Shown: positions 9,184-20,319 of the stretch, one piece after another | Layout of the letters: every line of letters starts with the position of its first letter | Position numbering within the stretch: position 1 is the stretch's first letter | DNA from: Hyphomicrobiales bacterium | GTDB taxonomy: Bacteria; Pseudomonadota; Alphaproteobacteria; Rhizobiales; Rhizobiaceae | Assembly: GCA_900472395.1 (NCBI GenBank) | Contig: UCHV01000004.1 | Span: 124,001-188,000 of the forward strand | Reading direction: 5' to 3' | DNA: 64,000 bases | The notes under the pieces: model-generated | Databases searched by the model: none | Told to the model about the DNA's origin: nothing | Seen by the model: the letters and a program-made list of their open reading frames with translations, nothing else | Made by a program: the position numbers and the translations under genes

Positions 9184-9217
9184 AAAAGGGCCCGGATCAC
9201 GCGATCCGGGCCCTTTC
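9184..9217 (+). terminator. Rho-independent terminator after ftsZ
   Basis: GC-rich inverted repeat with arms AAAGGGCCCGGATC and GATCCGGGCCCTTT around an ACGC loop, 23 bases after the ftsZ stop. The palindrome is symmetrical, with a short T run on the + side. The 217 bases from here to lpxC hold no recognisable gene and presumably contain the lpxC promoter. Confidence 0.85.
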
Positions 9218-9434
9218 ACATTCCATTGCTGGAGGTGAAAATTGTTGAATATCTTTCGATACTTGGCTTCGTAACATTGCGAAACGAACAGTGATTTGAG
9301 ATGTACAGCCGGTGCACGTATCTAGATGATCAAGAGACCATGAATCGCAGTTCGTTAATTCGAATTGGTTTATGGATAAGGACCCCGGGCCACTCCCAAG
9401 ACACTTCGGCCCGGTTCAATAAAGGCATAAAAGA

Positions 9435-10391
9435 ATGAGCATCGAACTTCTCGGTTTCCAGACCACAATCGCTTCGCCAGTTACCCTTTCGGGTATCGGT
9501 GTGCATTCGGGAAGCCAGGTATCGATCACCTTCCAGCCAGCCGATGCCGGCACGGGTATCGTTTTTTCCCGTACGCTTTCCGATGGCACGACTGCCGAAT
9601 ACCGCGCAGTGTCCTCGCAGGTCGGCAATACCGATCTTTGCACCGTTCTCGGCACCAACATGGCTCGCTCGGTCGCAACCATCGAACACGTCATGGCAGC
9701 GATCTACGCTCTCGGCCTCGACAACCTCGTCGTCGAAGTCGAAGGCGCTGAAATGCCGATCATGGACGGCAGTTCGTTTCCTTTCATCGAAGCCATCGAA
9801 CAGGTCGGCATCGTCAATCTGGGCGTGAAGCGTCGTTACATCCGTGTCATCAAGCCCGTCCGTATCGACGCAGGCGCATCGTGGTCGGAATTCCGTCCAT
9901 ATGACGGCACGCGCTTCGAAGTCGAGATCGATTTTGATTCGCCGCTGATCGGCCGTCAGTCGTGGAAGGGTGACCTGACCGCTTCTGTTTTCCGCGACGA
10001 GCTGTCTCGCGCCCGTACGTTCGGTTTCATGCGTGATGTCGAGCGTCTGTGGGCTGCCGGTTACGCACTGGGCTCCTCGCTCGAGAACTCGGTTGTCATC
10101 GGTGATGACGATACCGTCGTTAACGTCGAGGGCCTGCGTTACGCCAAGGACGAGTTCGTTCGTCACAAGACGCTCGATGCTGTCGGCGATCTGGCGCTTG
10201 CCGGCGCCCAGTTCATCGGCTGCTACCGTTCTTATCGCGGTGGTCACAAGATGAATGCCAATGCCCTGAAGGCGCTGCTCAGCGATCCGACAGCTTATGA
10301 GATCGTCGAAGCTCCGGCCCGCAGCCAGCGTGTTCGCGCCAGTGCGTTCGTTCCGGTCAACGTTCCGGAATTCGCTCCCTGGGTCGGCTGA
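9435..10391 (+). CDS. lpxC: UDP-3-O-acyl-N-acetylglucosamine deacetylase LpxC
   Basis: 318 aa. Zinc-dependent deacetylase catalysing the committed step of lipid A synthesis in the cytoplasm. Characteristic segments: the start FQTTIASPVTLSGIGVHSG, the metal-ligand region SVATIEHVMAAIYALGLDNLVVEVEGAEMPIMDGSS split around residue 78, and the second ligand segment RHKTLDAVGDLALAG (~236-250), followed by the catalytic His region FIGCYRSYRGGHKMN. The length matches the family. It is transcribed alone: a terminator precedes it (ftsZ) and another follows it. In Rhizobiaceae it normally follows ftsZ, as here. Confidence 0.97.
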   Translation: MSIELLGFQTTIASPVTLSGIGVHSGSQVSITFQPADAGTGIVFSRTLSDGTTAEYRAVSSQVGNTDLCTVLGTNMARSVATIEHVMAAIYALGLDNLVVEVEGAEMPIMDGSSFPFIEAIEQVGIVNLGVKRRYIRVIKPVRIDAGASWSEFRPYDGTRFEVEIDFDSPLIGRQSWKGDLTASVFRDELSRARTFGFMRDVERLWAAGYALGSSLENSVVIGDDDTVVNVEGLRYAKDEFVRHKTLDAVGDLALAGAQFIGCYRSYRGGHKMNANALKALLSDPTAYEIVEAPARSQRVRASAFVPVNVPEFAPWVG

Positions 10392-10423
10392 ACTTTAGAT
10401 TGACTTTAAGCTCCAGTCGTTTT

Positions 10424-10465
10424 GGCCGTGTCTGTGGACGCGGCCTTTTCTTTTTTCTTGTTTTT
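10424..10465 (+). terminator. Rho-independent terminator after lpxC
   Basis: A 9-bp hairpin, GGCCGTGTC-TGTG-GACGCGGCC (one G-U pair), is followed by a long T-rich tract (TTTTCTTTTTTC and further T runs), 32 bases after the lpxC stop. Confidence 0.9.
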
Positions 10466-10602
10466 ACCGTAATTTAAGTAAGTCCAATGCCACAAAATTG
10501 CGCTAATGGGTCATCATTGCGTTGCCCTCATGCTGCTTTTATGGCTAGAACGCCTGTTGGGGCGGTGGCTCTTTTTATCGCGTTGCAATCGGGAACTCTT
10601 GC

Positions 10603-11478
10603 ATGGCTAATGTCAGGTCTTCAGTAATCGGGAAATCGACCCGTATCGCGGTCATCTCCCTCGTGCTGGCTGGTGCCGGCATGACCGTGACGGCCTGCGG
10701 CACGGATCCCGATATCGATATCACCAAGCTCGGTCTTGCCACCGATCCGCCGGAGCAGCTCTATAATCAGGGCCTGGCCAACATGAAGGCCGGCAATACG
10801 GGCGAGGCGATTCGCAAGTTCGATGCCATCGACAAGCAGAACCCGTTCACCGAATGGGGTCGCAAGGCGCTTGTCATGCTGACCTTCGCCAATACCCGCC
10901 AGAACCGCAACGATGAGGCGATTGCAGCCGGTAACCGTTACCTGAAGCAATATCCGCGTTCGGCCGACAGCGCCTATGTCCAATATCTGGTCGGCCTGTC
11001 CTATTCCAAGCAGATCAGCGACGTTACGCAGGATCAGCGCGCGGCATCGCGCACGATCGAGGCGATGAACAAGGTCGTCAAGGACTATCCCGATTCGGAA
11101 TATGTCGACGACGCACAGGCCAAGATCCGTTTCGCCCGCGACCAGCTGGCCGGCAAGGAAATGCAGATCGGTCGTTATTACCTGGAGCGCAAGGAATACC
11201 TTGCGGGCATCCAGCGCTTCCGTCTGGTGGTCGAGCAGTACGGCAATACCAATCAGGTCGAGGAAGCCCTCGCACGTCTGGTCGAATCCTACTACGCCAT
11301 GGGCATTGCCGAAGAAGCGCAGACTGCTGCCGCCGTTCTTGGCCGCAACTATCCGGACAGCCAGTGGTATGCCGACAGCTACAAGCTCCTGAAGGGCGGC
11401 GGTCTCGAGCCGCGCGAAAACCGTGGTTCGTGGATTTCCCGCGCAGCCGTCAGGCTGATTGCAGGCAGCGATTCCTGA
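10603..11478 (+). CDS. bamD: Outer-membrane assembly lipoprotein BamD (ComL)
   Basis: 291 aa. Lipoprotein partner of BamA in the beta-barrel assembly machine on the periplasmic face of the outer membrane. An N-terminal signal (KSTRIAVISLVLAGAGMTVTAC) with lipobox VTAC puts the lipidated Cys at residue 32. It is followed by TPR repeats: PPEQLYNQGLANMKAGNTGEAIRKFDAI, then FANTRQNRNDEAIAAGNRYLKQYPRS, and MQIGRYYLERKEYLAGIQRFRLVVEQY. YxxG-type TPR packing and length fit BamD/YfiO. Position between lpxC and recN is conserved in alphaproteobacteria. Confidence 0.95.
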   Translation: MANVRSSVIGKSTRIAVISLVLAGAGMTVTACGTDPDIDITKLGLATDPPEQLYNQGLANMKAGNTGEAIRKFDAIDKQNPFTEWGRKALVMLTFANTRQNRNDEAIAAGNRYLKQYPRSADSAYVQYLVGLSYSKQISDVTQDQRAASRTIEAMNKVVKDYPDSEYVDDAQAKIRFARDQLAGKEMQIGRYYLERKEYLAGIQRFRLVVEQYGNTNQVEEALARLVESYYAMGIAEEAQTAAAVLGRNYPDSQWYADSYKLLKGGGLEPRENRGSWISRAAVRLIAGSDS

Positions 11479-11511
11479 TTTTGACGGCAGACAGAACCGG
11501 ATCGAGGTAAC

Positions 11512-13185
11512 ATGCTGATCCAGTTGTCGATCCGCGATATCGTCTTGATCGAACGGCTGGATCTCGATTTCGAGTCCGGCCTTTCGGTGTTGACCGGTGA
11601 GACCGGTGCCGGCAAGTCCATCCTTCTCGACAGTCTTTCGCTGGCGCTCGGTGGGCGCGGCGATGGCGGCCTCGTGCGCCATGGCAGCGACAAGGGTCAG
11701 GTGACGGCCGTGTTCGACGTGGGGATGGATCACCCGGCTCGTCTTCTGCTGCGTGAAAACGGTCTCGACGATGACGGCGACCTGATTTTCCGCCGCGTTC
11801 AGTCCGCCGATGGCCGTACCAAGGCTTCCGTCAACGATCAGCCGGTCAGCGTGCAGATGATGCGCCAGCTTGGTCAGTTGCTGGTCGAAATCCACGGCCA
11901 GCACGACGATCGCGCGCTGGTGGACACTGATGCCCACCGCACGCTGCTGGACGCCTTTACCGGCCTCAGCGACGAGGCGCTGCAGGTTTCTGGCCTCTAT
12001 CGGACCTGGAAGGACGCAGAGCGCGCACTGAAGAGCCACCGCGCCCGTGTGGAAGCGGCCGCCCGTGAAGCCGATTACCTGCGCTCTTCCGTCGAGGAAC
12101 TCGAAACCCTTTCGCCACGCGACGGCGAGGAAGACGAGCTTGCCGACAGCCGCGCCCGCATGCAGAAATCCGAGCGCATTGCCGGCGATATTTCGGAAGC
12201 CTCCGAATTCCTCAATGGCCACGGCTCTCCAGTGCCGCTGATTGCATCGATGGTGCGGCGCCTGGAACGCAAGAGCCATGAGGCGCCCGGTCTTCTCGAG
12301 GAAACTGTCGAGTTGCTCGATCAGGCGCTCAATCACTTGTCTAATGCGCAGATGGAAGTGGAAGCTGCGCTTCGCCGCACGGAATTCGATCCGCGCGAAT
12401 TGGAGCGTGTCGAAGAGCGCCTGTTTGCGTTGCGCGCCGCTGCCCGCAAATATTCCGTACCGGTCACCGAACTGCCGGCGCTGGCGGAAAAGATGGTTGC
12501 CGATCTCGCGGACCTCGATGCCGGCGAGGAAAAGCTCGGCAAGCTCGAAAAGATTTCCGAAGCCGCCAAGGTCGAGTTCGACCGTGCTGCTGCGGCGCTC
12601 TCGGCAAAACGCCATAAGGGTGCATCGGCTCTCTCTGAAGCTGTCATGGCCGAACTGCCGGCACTCAAGCTGGAGCGCGCGCGTTTCATGGTTGAGGTGA
12701 AGACCGAAACCGAGGCTGCCAGTGCCGATGGAATCGATCAGGTCGAATTCCACGTCCAGACCAACCCCGGTACGCGTCCCGGCCCGATCATGAAGGTGGC
12801 GTCGGGTGGCGAACTGTCGCGTTTCCTGCTGGCCCTGAAAGTGGCGCTTGCCGATCGTGGTTCGGCTCCGACGCTGGTCTTCGATGAAATCGACAGCGGT
12901 GTCGGTGGCGCAGTTGCGGATGCGATCGGTCAGAGGCTGAAACGCCTGTCGGCCAATGTGCAGGTTCTGTCGGTCACGCATGCGCCGCAGGTGGCCGCAC
13001 GTGCTGCAACGCATCTCCTGATTTCCAAGGGACCGGCCGGCGACGGATCCGACAAGATCGCCACCCGCGTCGCCACCATGACGCCGGAACACCGTGCCGA
13101 AGAGATCGCCCGCATGTTGTCGGGCGCATCCGTTACGGCTGAGGCGAGGGCGGCTGCCGCGGCCCTGCTCGCCCCGGAAGCCTAA
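11512..13185 (+). CDS. recN: DNA repair protein RecN
   Basis: 557 aa, an SMC-like ATPase acting early in double-strand-break repair. The N-terminal Walker A motif is LTGETGAGKSILLDSLSLALGG (~29), a central coiled-coil region runs through about 150-380, the ABC signature is KVASGGELSRFLLALKVAL (~427) and Walker B is PTLVFDEIDSGVGG (~456). It starts at the first codon MLIQLSIRDIVLIERLDLDF, typical for RecN, with GAGG upstream. It ends only 1 base from the end of the convergent cytochrome gene, so no terminator fits between them. Confidence 0.96.
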   Translation: MLIQLSIRDIVLIERLDLDFESGLSVLTGETGAGKSILLDSLSLALGGRGDGGLVRHGSDKGQVTAVFDVGMDHPARLLLRENGLDDDGDLIFRRVQSADGRTKASVNDQPVSVQMMRQLGQLLVEIHGQHDDRALVDTDAHRTLLDAFTGLSDEALQVSGLYRTWKDAERALKSHRARVEAAAREADYLRSSVEELETLSPRDGEEDELADSRARMQKSERIAGDISEASEFLNGHGSPVPLIASMVRRLERKSHEAPGLLEETVELLDQALNHLSNAQMEVEAALRRTEFDPRELERVEERLFALRAAARKYSVPVTELPALAEKMVADLADLDAGEEKLGKLEKISEAAKVEFDRAAAALSAKRHKGASALSEAVMAELPALKLERARFMVEVKTETEAASADGIDQVEFHVQTNPGTRPGPIMKVASGGELSRFLLALKVALADRGSAPTLVFDEIDSGVGGAVADAIGQRLKRLSANVQVLSVTHAPQVAARAATHLLISKGPAGDGSDKIATRVATMTPEHRAEEIARMLSGASVTAEARAAAAALLAPEA

Positions 13186-13186
13186 T

Positions 13187-13768
13187 TTACTCGGCCGGTG
13201 CGGCCACGCTATTGGCTGTTTTGGCGCGTCCCGCCATGCGGTTCAGCACCTCGTCTTTCCAGACGAAACGATGAATGAGAACCATGGCGACATGACCGCC
13301 GATCATGGCAAGCAGCGTCCAGGCCAGCGTGCCATGCAGCAGCCGTGCCGGTGCAACCATCCAGTCGACCCGTTCTCCGCCACGCGGCACGATCTGAAAA
13401 CCGTATAGCGACAATCCCCATTCGGAGCCGAACGCGCGCAGCAGCGCCAGGGCAGGCACGCTCAGCATCAAAAGATAAAGCACGATATGACCGGCGCGCG
13501 CGGCAAAGCCCAAAACGCCGTGTTCATGTGCCGGGCGTTCTCTCAAGTTGTAGAAGCCCCAGAGCGCTCTTGCCGCCGCCATGATCAGAATGGTGGCGCC
13601 GAGAGAACCGTGCGTTCCATTCAGGAAATCCGTCAGGCCGGAGCGGCCGAAAAGCCTTCCCAGCACGAGGCCGGAAAACTGCCAACAGATCAGAAAAGCC
13701 ATCGACCAATGAAACAGGCGGGTGATCAGGCCGTACCGCAATCCCGTATCCCGCCAGCGCCGCGCCAT
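13187..13768 (-). CDS. Cytochrome b561 family membrane protein
   Basis: 193 aa from the ATG at 13768, which has AAGGAG 7-8 bases upstream; the longer open frame to 14071 lacks such a site. Four membrane helices with histidines suited to di-heme b binding: ITRLFHWSMAFLICWQFSG (H20), NGTHGSLGATILIMAAARALWGFYNLRERPAH, ARAGHIVLYLLMLSVPALALL, and the final GGHVAMVLIHRFVWKDEVLNRM. This is the prokaryotic cytochrome b561 (CybB-like) fold, thought to move electrons between quinol and periplasmic or outer acceptors. It is divergent from ligA and convergent with recN. Confidence 0.85.
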   Translation of the reverse strand: MARRWRDTGLRYGLITRLFHWSMAFLICWQFSGLVLGRLFGRSGLTDFLNGTHGSLGATILIMAAARALWGFYNLRERPAHEHGVLGFAARAGHIVLYLLMLSVPALALLRAFGSEWGLSLYGFQIVPRGGERVDWMVAPARLLHGTLAWTLLAMIGGHVAMVLIHRFVWKDEVLNRMAGRAKTANSVAAPAE

Positions 13769-13939
13769 GTGTGGTCTCCTTGAAAATGCGTGGTATGAAG
13801 ATGACAGTTTGGGGCAGGTATTACGATGCTGCAGCGCAATGCGTCCAGACGGCTGGGATACATATCCGCGTCTTAATACAAAACATGTTCGTGAGTTTTG
13901 CTGGCGCCTGCTTCTTCCAATCCGCGGCAATTGCACTAG

Positions 13940-16132
<2,193 letters not shown>

Positions 16133-16135
16133 CGA

Positions 16136-16675
16136 TCAGGTTTTCAGCCGCGCCATGGTATAAGCATCGACATAACGGCCGCCGCGGAAGGCATAGTCTC
16201 TGAGGCAGCCTTCGGTGACAAAGCCGTTCTTTTCATAGAGACGGATGGCGGCGTCGTTATCGGTATAGACCGTCAGTTCGATGCGGCGAAGATTGAACCA
16301 ATCGTCCGCGATGGCCAGAACTTCCCCGATCAGCGCCTGCCCGATACCTTTTCCGACATAGGCGTCGTGTACCCCCATGCCGATACTGCCGGCATGGGCA
16401 CGACGGTTGGCATAACGCGTCAGCCCGATGTCTCCGACAATCCTGTCATCGAGCAGCGCCACCAGCGCAGTTACCGTCGGAGGCTGGTTTTCGATGCCCT
16501 TGCGGATTTCGTTCGGCGTGTGATGGGGAGTGCGCAGGGTGCCGCTTCGATATCCCGGCAGGTTGTGCAGCGTGGTTACGCCTTCGGCATCGGCCGGGAC
16601 GCGTGCTCGGATCGTCAGGCCGGGTGGCCATCGCTCATCCGAATTCAAGGGCTGCGGACTATCTGAATCGGTCAT
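16136..16675 (-). CDS. GNAT N-acetyltransferase, YhhY-like
   Basis: 179 aa GNAT-fold protein. The acetyl-CoA site motif (GMGVHDAYVGKGIGQALIGE, ~98-117) is followed by LRRIELTVYTDNDAAIRLYEKNGF (~129-152) and a C-terminal YVDAYTMARLK. This tail and the central segments closely resemble E. coli YhhY, which acetylates amino acids or amino-acid nucleotide conjugates. The true substrate here is not known. The start has AAGGAG about 9 bases upstream. Neighbours do not suggest a pathway. Confidence 0.8.
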   Translation of the reverse strand: MTDSDSPQPLNSDERWPPGLTIRARVPADAEGVTTLHNLPGYRSGTLRTPHHTPNEIRKGIENQPPTVTALVALLDDRIVGDIGLTRYANRRAHAGSIGMGVHDAYVGKGIGQALIGEVLAIADDWFNLRRIELTVYTDNDAAIRLYEKNGFVTEGCLRDYAFRGGRYVDAYTMARLKT

Positions 16676-16952
16676 CTATATGCTCTCCTTGGGTATTGCC
16701 GAGGCAGAGCGGATCACCTGTCCCTGCCATGATGCGGCAGGGTGGTGACGGCTGACCGGTTAACGCGCCAGACCCGCCACGCGCCCTGCCGGGCGAATGG
16801 TCATGATGGTATGGGTGCGGGCTGCGCGGTTGGTCATGCTGTGCATGAAGCGGCAAAAGAGAGCCGAGGTCAACCCGTCAGTTTCAGTAGTCTTTCCCGA
16901 ATCACCTCATCCATCCTAAAAGCGGCGAAACATCTCCACGCGGAACGCCCCT

Positions 16953-17543
16953 TTGAAGACCATCGCCATCGATTTCGAAACCGCCAACGAACAGCGCGGC
17001 AGCGCCTGCTCGGTTGGCCTTGCGTGGATCGAGAATGGTCGGGTCGTGCGTGTCGAGGAACGGTTGATCCGCCCGAAGGACATGCGGTTTTCTTCCTTCA
17101 ACATCGCCATTCACGGCATACGCCCGGAGCAGGTTGAGGATGCCGGCGAGTTTCCCGAGGTTATGGATGAGTTCGCAGATGATTTCGCGGGCGCCACGAT
17201 GATCGCGCATAACGCGTCGTTCGATTTCTCCGTCTGGCGGGCGTGTCTTGATCAATACCGGCAGGCCTATCCGCAACTCTCCTACCTGTGCAGCGTCAAG
17301 ATGGCGCAAAAGGTCTGGCCGCATCTCGGTTCGCACAAGCTGAACATTCTGGCGCAGCATCTGGGCCTCAGCTTCCTGCACCACAATGCGGCGGAAGATG
17401 CCGCCATCTGCGCCGAAGCCTCGCTTGCTATCGCCAAGGCCCTGCGGGTGGCCGAAATCCGTGACATCGCGCCTGCCATCGGCATGCGGACCGGCCGACT
17501 TTATGTCGGCGGTTACGATGCGTGCACACTGAGGAAGCATTAG
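16953..17543 (+). CDS. DnaQ-like 3'-5' exonuclease (DEDDh family)
   Basis: 196 aa. Exonuclease motifs: Exo I DFETAN (residues ~7-12), Exo II AHNASFDFSVW with the catalytic Asp (~90), and Exo III HHNAAEDAAICAEA with the DEDDh His/Asp (~147-154). It lacks polymerase or other domains, so it resembles the stand-alone DnaQ-like nucleases that trim DNA or small RNA. The start used is TTG at 16953, giving MKTIAIDFET, the usual N-terminus of this group; no better start lies near. The 277-base gap upstream (16676-16952) holds no gene I can support. Confidence 0.85.
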   Translation: MKTIAIDFETANEQRGSACSVGLAWIENGRVVRVEERLIRPKDMRFSSFNIAIHGIRPEQVEDAGEFPEVMDEFADDFAGATMIAHNASFDFSVWRACLDQYRQAYPQLSYLCSVKMAQKVWPHLGSHKLNILAQHLGLSFLHHNAAEDAAICAEASLAIAKALRVAEIRDIAPAIGMRTGRLYVGGYDACTLRKH

Positions 17544-17616
17544 GCGTCACACCGTCTTGTAAGCGAATGACGGAACCTTATCTCTGGTCACGGATCGTTG
17601 ATGGGAGATATTTGTC

Positions 17617-18111
17617 ATGCGCCGCCGCCTTGTTTCACTCGCTTCTGCCGCTGTCGCCGTACTCGGCGCGCTTTCTGCACCCGCATTGGCACAGGTTGTC
17701 GGCAAGGTCGGGGTGGACTGGATCGGCAATGACATCATCGTGGAAGCCGTGCCGGACCCATCCGTCAAAGGCGTCACCTGCCATGTTACCTATTTCGACC
17801 GCAGCGTGATCGACAGGCTGAGGAATGGCAAATGGTTTGAAGATCCTTCCAATAGTGCGATCTCCTGCCAGCAGACCGGCCACATCGAAATCGGCGACAT
17901 CGAGTTGGATAAAGGTGGCGAGGAGGTGTTTCGTCAGGGCCGCTCGCTGATCTGGAAGGACCTGTTGGTCAAGCGTATCTATGACAAGGAAAACGACTCG
18001 CTGATCTATCTCGCCCATTCGCGGCAAGTGGTCGAAGGGTCGGCAAAAATGGCGATTTCCACCGTGCCGCTTTACGGCCAGCAGGTCACCTGGGCCAAGG
18101 GCAAGCCCTGA
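17617..18111 (+). CDS. creA: CreA family periplasmic protein
   Basis: 164 aa with a Sec signal peptide (MRRRLVSLASAAVAVLGALSAPALA, cleavage after ALA). The mature part matches CreA (PF05981 type): VGKVGVDWIGNDIIVEAVPDP, VKGVTCHVTYFDR, SAISCQQTGHIEI and LIYLAHSRQVVEGSAKMAISTVPLYG. The two Cys (in VTCHV and ISCQQ) are conserved in the family. The biochemical role of CreA is not established. The start has GGGAG about 8 bases upstream. A terminator lies directly after. Confidence 0.88.
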   Translation: MRRRLVSLASAAVAVLGALSAPALAQVVGKVGVDWIGNDIIVEAVPDPSVKGVTCHVTYFDRSVIDRLRNGKWFEDPSNSAISCQQTGHIEIGDIELDKGGEEVFRQGRSLIWKDLLVKRIYDKENDSLIYLAHSRQVVEGSAKMAISTVPLYGQQVTWAKGKP

Positions 18112-18131
18112 AGCAAACATCGTTTGCACAA

Positions 18132-18160
18132 AAAAGCCGGGCCCTCGATGCCCGGCTTTT
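18132..18160. terminator. Bidirectional terminator between creA and a convergent small gene
   Basis: Inverted repeat AAAAGCCGGGC-N7-GCCCGGCTTTT with A run on one side and T run on the other. It serves both creA (+) and the secreted protein gene (-). Confidence 0.88.
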
Positions 18161-18182
18161 CTCAATTCGTATTTGCCGCTCG

Positions 18183-18512
18183 TTAGCGGATGTAAACGAT
18201 CTTGCCGCCGTTTGCTGCCGTCTGAATGTGTACGACATTCGCCAGCTGCACGTTCTTCATCGCCAGCGCATCAACCAGAGCCGGGTCAGCCTCCAACTGC
18301 GCACGGGCATCCTCGATCAATTCCGGACCCGGATTGGTGAGGTTCAGTGGCAGGCGGCTACCTTGGCCGGTGCTCGGGTCGTTGGTGACATTCACCACCG
18401 TAACATCGACGGTCGAACTTACGGGCATTTCAGATCTGTAGGTTTGTGCAGAAGCGCTGGCGGCGAGCGCGGAAGCGGAAATCAGAGCTGCAAGTGCAAT
18501 GGCCTTTTTCAT
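18183..18512 (-). CDS. Small secreted protein of unknown function, 109 aa
   Basis: Start ATG at 18512 with AAGGA 8 bases upstream; the longer frame upstream lacks coding character. Signal peptide MKKAIALAALISASALAASASAQ with an Ala-x-Ala cleavage site. The mature protein is ~86 aa: TYRSEMPVSSTVDVTVVNVTNDPS, then LEADPALVDALAMKNVQLANVVHIQTAANGG split around residue 85, no Cys, no further membrane helix. The pattern suggests a soluble periplasmic protein. No family recognised. It is separated from upstream cheW by a terminator and probably has its own promoter. Confidence 0.7.
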   Translation of the reverse strand: MKKAIALAALISASALAASASAQTYRSEMPVSSTVDVTVVNVTNDPSTGQGSRLPLNLTNPGPELIEDARAQLEADPALVDALAMKNVQLANVVHIQTAANGGKIVYIR

Positions 18513-18719
18513 GAAACTATTCCTTCTTGTCGTTTCGTGCATGGGCGCTTCCAATGGGTTTCCTTCAAGGGAAAGTATCGGTGCGCCTGTCGAACTCACA
18601 CGGTGTTAACCACGCCGGTGCGGAAAAGGTTTCAAGAAAAAATCACGTTTGTGCAGCGGCTTGCGGTTCCATCACATCCTCTTGCTTCGTGTTCGGAATG
18701 TGCGAGTTGCGAAAAACAA

Positions 18720-18750
18720 AACACCCGCGGTGTCGCCACCGCGGGTGTTC
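18720..18750 (-). terminator. Terminator after cheW
   Basis: Perfect hairpin AACACCCGCGGTG-TCG-CCACCGCGGGTGTT, 23 bases downstream of the cheW stop on the reverse strand. The A-rich flank becomes a U-rich tail in the cheW transcript. Confidence 0.85.
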
Positions 18751-18772
18751 TGAATCGAGAAACTTGAAATGA

Positions 18773-19240
18773 TCAGGCGGCTTCGCGCGTCAACTCGTCG
18801 GCAATGACGGTGTCGAGGTTGAGGAAGCAGACCATTGCCTTTTCGCGTGCCACGATGCCACGGCAGAAAGCGCGCTGGCCTTCCGGAATGATCTCCGGCG
18901 CCGGCTGCAGATCTTCGCTCTTGATGGTCATCATATCGGAAACCTGCTCGACCAGAAGGCCAACCAGCTTGCCGGCGATATCCGTAACGATGATGGCGGC
19001 GCGTTCGGAAGGTTCGGTCATCTTCATGCCGAGACGGCAGGCCATGTCGATGACCGGGATAACCGCGCCGCGCAGGTTGATGAGGCCCAGAACGTAAGGC
19101 GGTGTATGCGGCATCGGCGTCACCGGCGCCCAGCCGCGAATTTCGCGGATCGCCATGATGTCGATACAGAATTCCTGGTCACCCAAATGGAAGGAGACGA
19201 TTTCGAGATATGCTCCCGACTGCTTGATGGCGTTGCTCAT
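18773..19240 (-). CDS. cheW: Chemotaxis coupling protein CheW (orphan locus)
   Basis: 155 aa from ATG at 19240 (AGGA 8 bases upstream); ATG at 19249 is an alternative. Single CheW domain: YLEIVSFHLGDQEFCIDIMAIREI at the N-terminus, PYVLGLINLRGAVIPVIDMACRLGM in the middle and AIIVTDIAGKLVGLLVEQVSDM after it. CheW couples chemoreceptors to CheA. No other chemotaxis gene is visible within the window, so this is a stand-alone copy. Agrobacterium is known to encode CheW outside its main che operon, and this copy fits that pattern. Confidence 0.93.
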   Translation of the reverse strand: MSNAIKQSGAYLEIVSFHLGDQEFCIDIMAIREIRGWAPVTPMPHTPPYVLGLINLRGAVIPVIDMACRLGMKMTEPSERAAIIVTDIAGKLVGLLVEQVSDMMTIKSEDLQPAPEIIPEGQRAFCRGIVAREKAMVCFLNLDTVIADELTREAA

Positions 19241-19364
19241 GGCGGTCATCCTGATTTCGTTGGCCGCACGGTCTCAGGAACGGGTTAAACTTCCCCTAAT
19301 CTTTATGGCGAAGCTGCCTTTTTCGGCTGTTTGTGAGACTAAAAACCCTGTTATACTGGCATTC

Positions 19365-19520
19365 ATGCACGACACCGTACCTTCACTGCGCCTTCCGTTT
19401 CTCCTTGCCGGAGTTCTTCTGGCGATGGCGTTTTTGATTCTCTGTCTTGCGGGCTGGCTGCAATACGGGACGGGCATTTTTCTTGCCATGGCAGAGACCG
19501 GCATGTCCTGGTGCCTTTAA
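19365..19520 (+). CDS. Small membrane protein, 51 aa
   Basis: ATG at 19365; product begins MHDTVPSLRLPFLLAGVLLA. One long hydrophobic segment (LPFLLAGVLLAMAFLILCLAGW) is followed by a short amphipathic tail ending in MSWCL. No strong ribosome-binding site is visible, so confidence is moderate. It lies 122 bases upstream of the SCO1 gene on the same strand. Function unknown; it could be an accessory small membrane protein or a leader. Confidence 0.42.
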   Translation: MHDTVPSLRLPFLLAGVLLAMAFLILCLAGWLQYGTGIFLAMAETGMSWCL

Positions 19521-19642
19521 GGCATGCTTACCTGCGTCGAAACGCCCCCACTTCTTCAAAAACAGCCAGTTGATTTGCGCCCTTTAATCGCTGAGTTTAT
19601 CACGAGATATTATTAGTTGCAGATGCTTGCGGATCGGGTGCC

Positions 19643-20242
19643 ATGAAGACTTTTCGGATCGTTCTGTGGATCGCCGTCGTGGCATTGGCCGGTATACTTG
19701 GCTGGCTGACCTTCGAGGTCACCGCCAAACAGAAACAGGTTGCGGACGGCCCATTCGGCGTACCATTTCAGCTGGTGGCGCAGGATGGCAAGCCGATTAC
19801 CGAAAAGGCATTCCAGAACAAGCCGACCGCGCTGTTCTTCGGCTTCACCCATTGCCCGGAAGTTTGCCCGACCACTCTGTATGAACTGAACGGCTGGCTG
19901 GAAAAGGTCGATCCGGACGGTAGCCGCATCAATGCCTATTTCGTTTCCGTGGACCCCGAGCGCGACCCGCCGGAGGTGCTTGGCCAATACATTTCCAACG
20001 TTACCAGCCGCATCAAGGGCATTTCCGGCGATCCGCAAAAGGTCGCCGACATGGTCAAGGGCTTCAAGGTCTATGCCCGGAAAGTACCCGTCGATGAAAA
20101 AGACCCCAATGGCGAATACACGATGGACCACACGGCTTCGGTTTTTCTCCTGGATAATGGCGGCCGCTTTTCCAAGACCATTGCTTATGGCGAGGACCCG
20201 GAAAGCGCCGTGAAGAAGCTTCAGAGCCTGATTGGCGGTTAA
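19643..20242 (+). CDS. SCO1/SenC family copper chaperone
   Basis: 199 aa. One N-terminal membrane anchor (TFRIVLWIAVVALAGILGWL) and a thioredoxin-like periplasmic domain. The copper site is visible: FTHCPEVCP with Cys71 and Cys75, and His163 in the MDHTAS segment. SCO proteins deliver copper to the CuA centre of cytochrome oxidase or act in redox control of it. The ATG follows a GGATCGGG tract. No oxidase genes are near, so it is a stand-alone copy. Length is typical. Confidence 0.92.
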   Translation: MKTFRIVLWIAVVALAGILGWLTFEVTAKQKQVADGPFGVPFQLVAQDGKPITEKAFQNKPTALFFGFTHCPEVCPTTLYELNGWLEKVDPDGSRINAYFVSVDPERDPPEVLGQYISNVTSRIKGISGDPQKVADMVKGFKVYARKVPVDEKDPNGEYTMDHTASVFLLDNGGRFSKTIAYGEDPESAVKKLQSLIGG

Positions 20243-20319
20243 GCTTTCCCTCGCGGGCTTGAAGCGGGGCGGCCTTGTGTGGCATTGCACACGCCTACAG
20301 CAAATCTAAGGACCCGGCC

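Noticed and set aside
16676-16952. Small genes in the gap between the acetyltransferase and the exonuclease
   Set aside because: Open frames here are short, Pro/His/Arg-rich and lack ribosome-binding sites.
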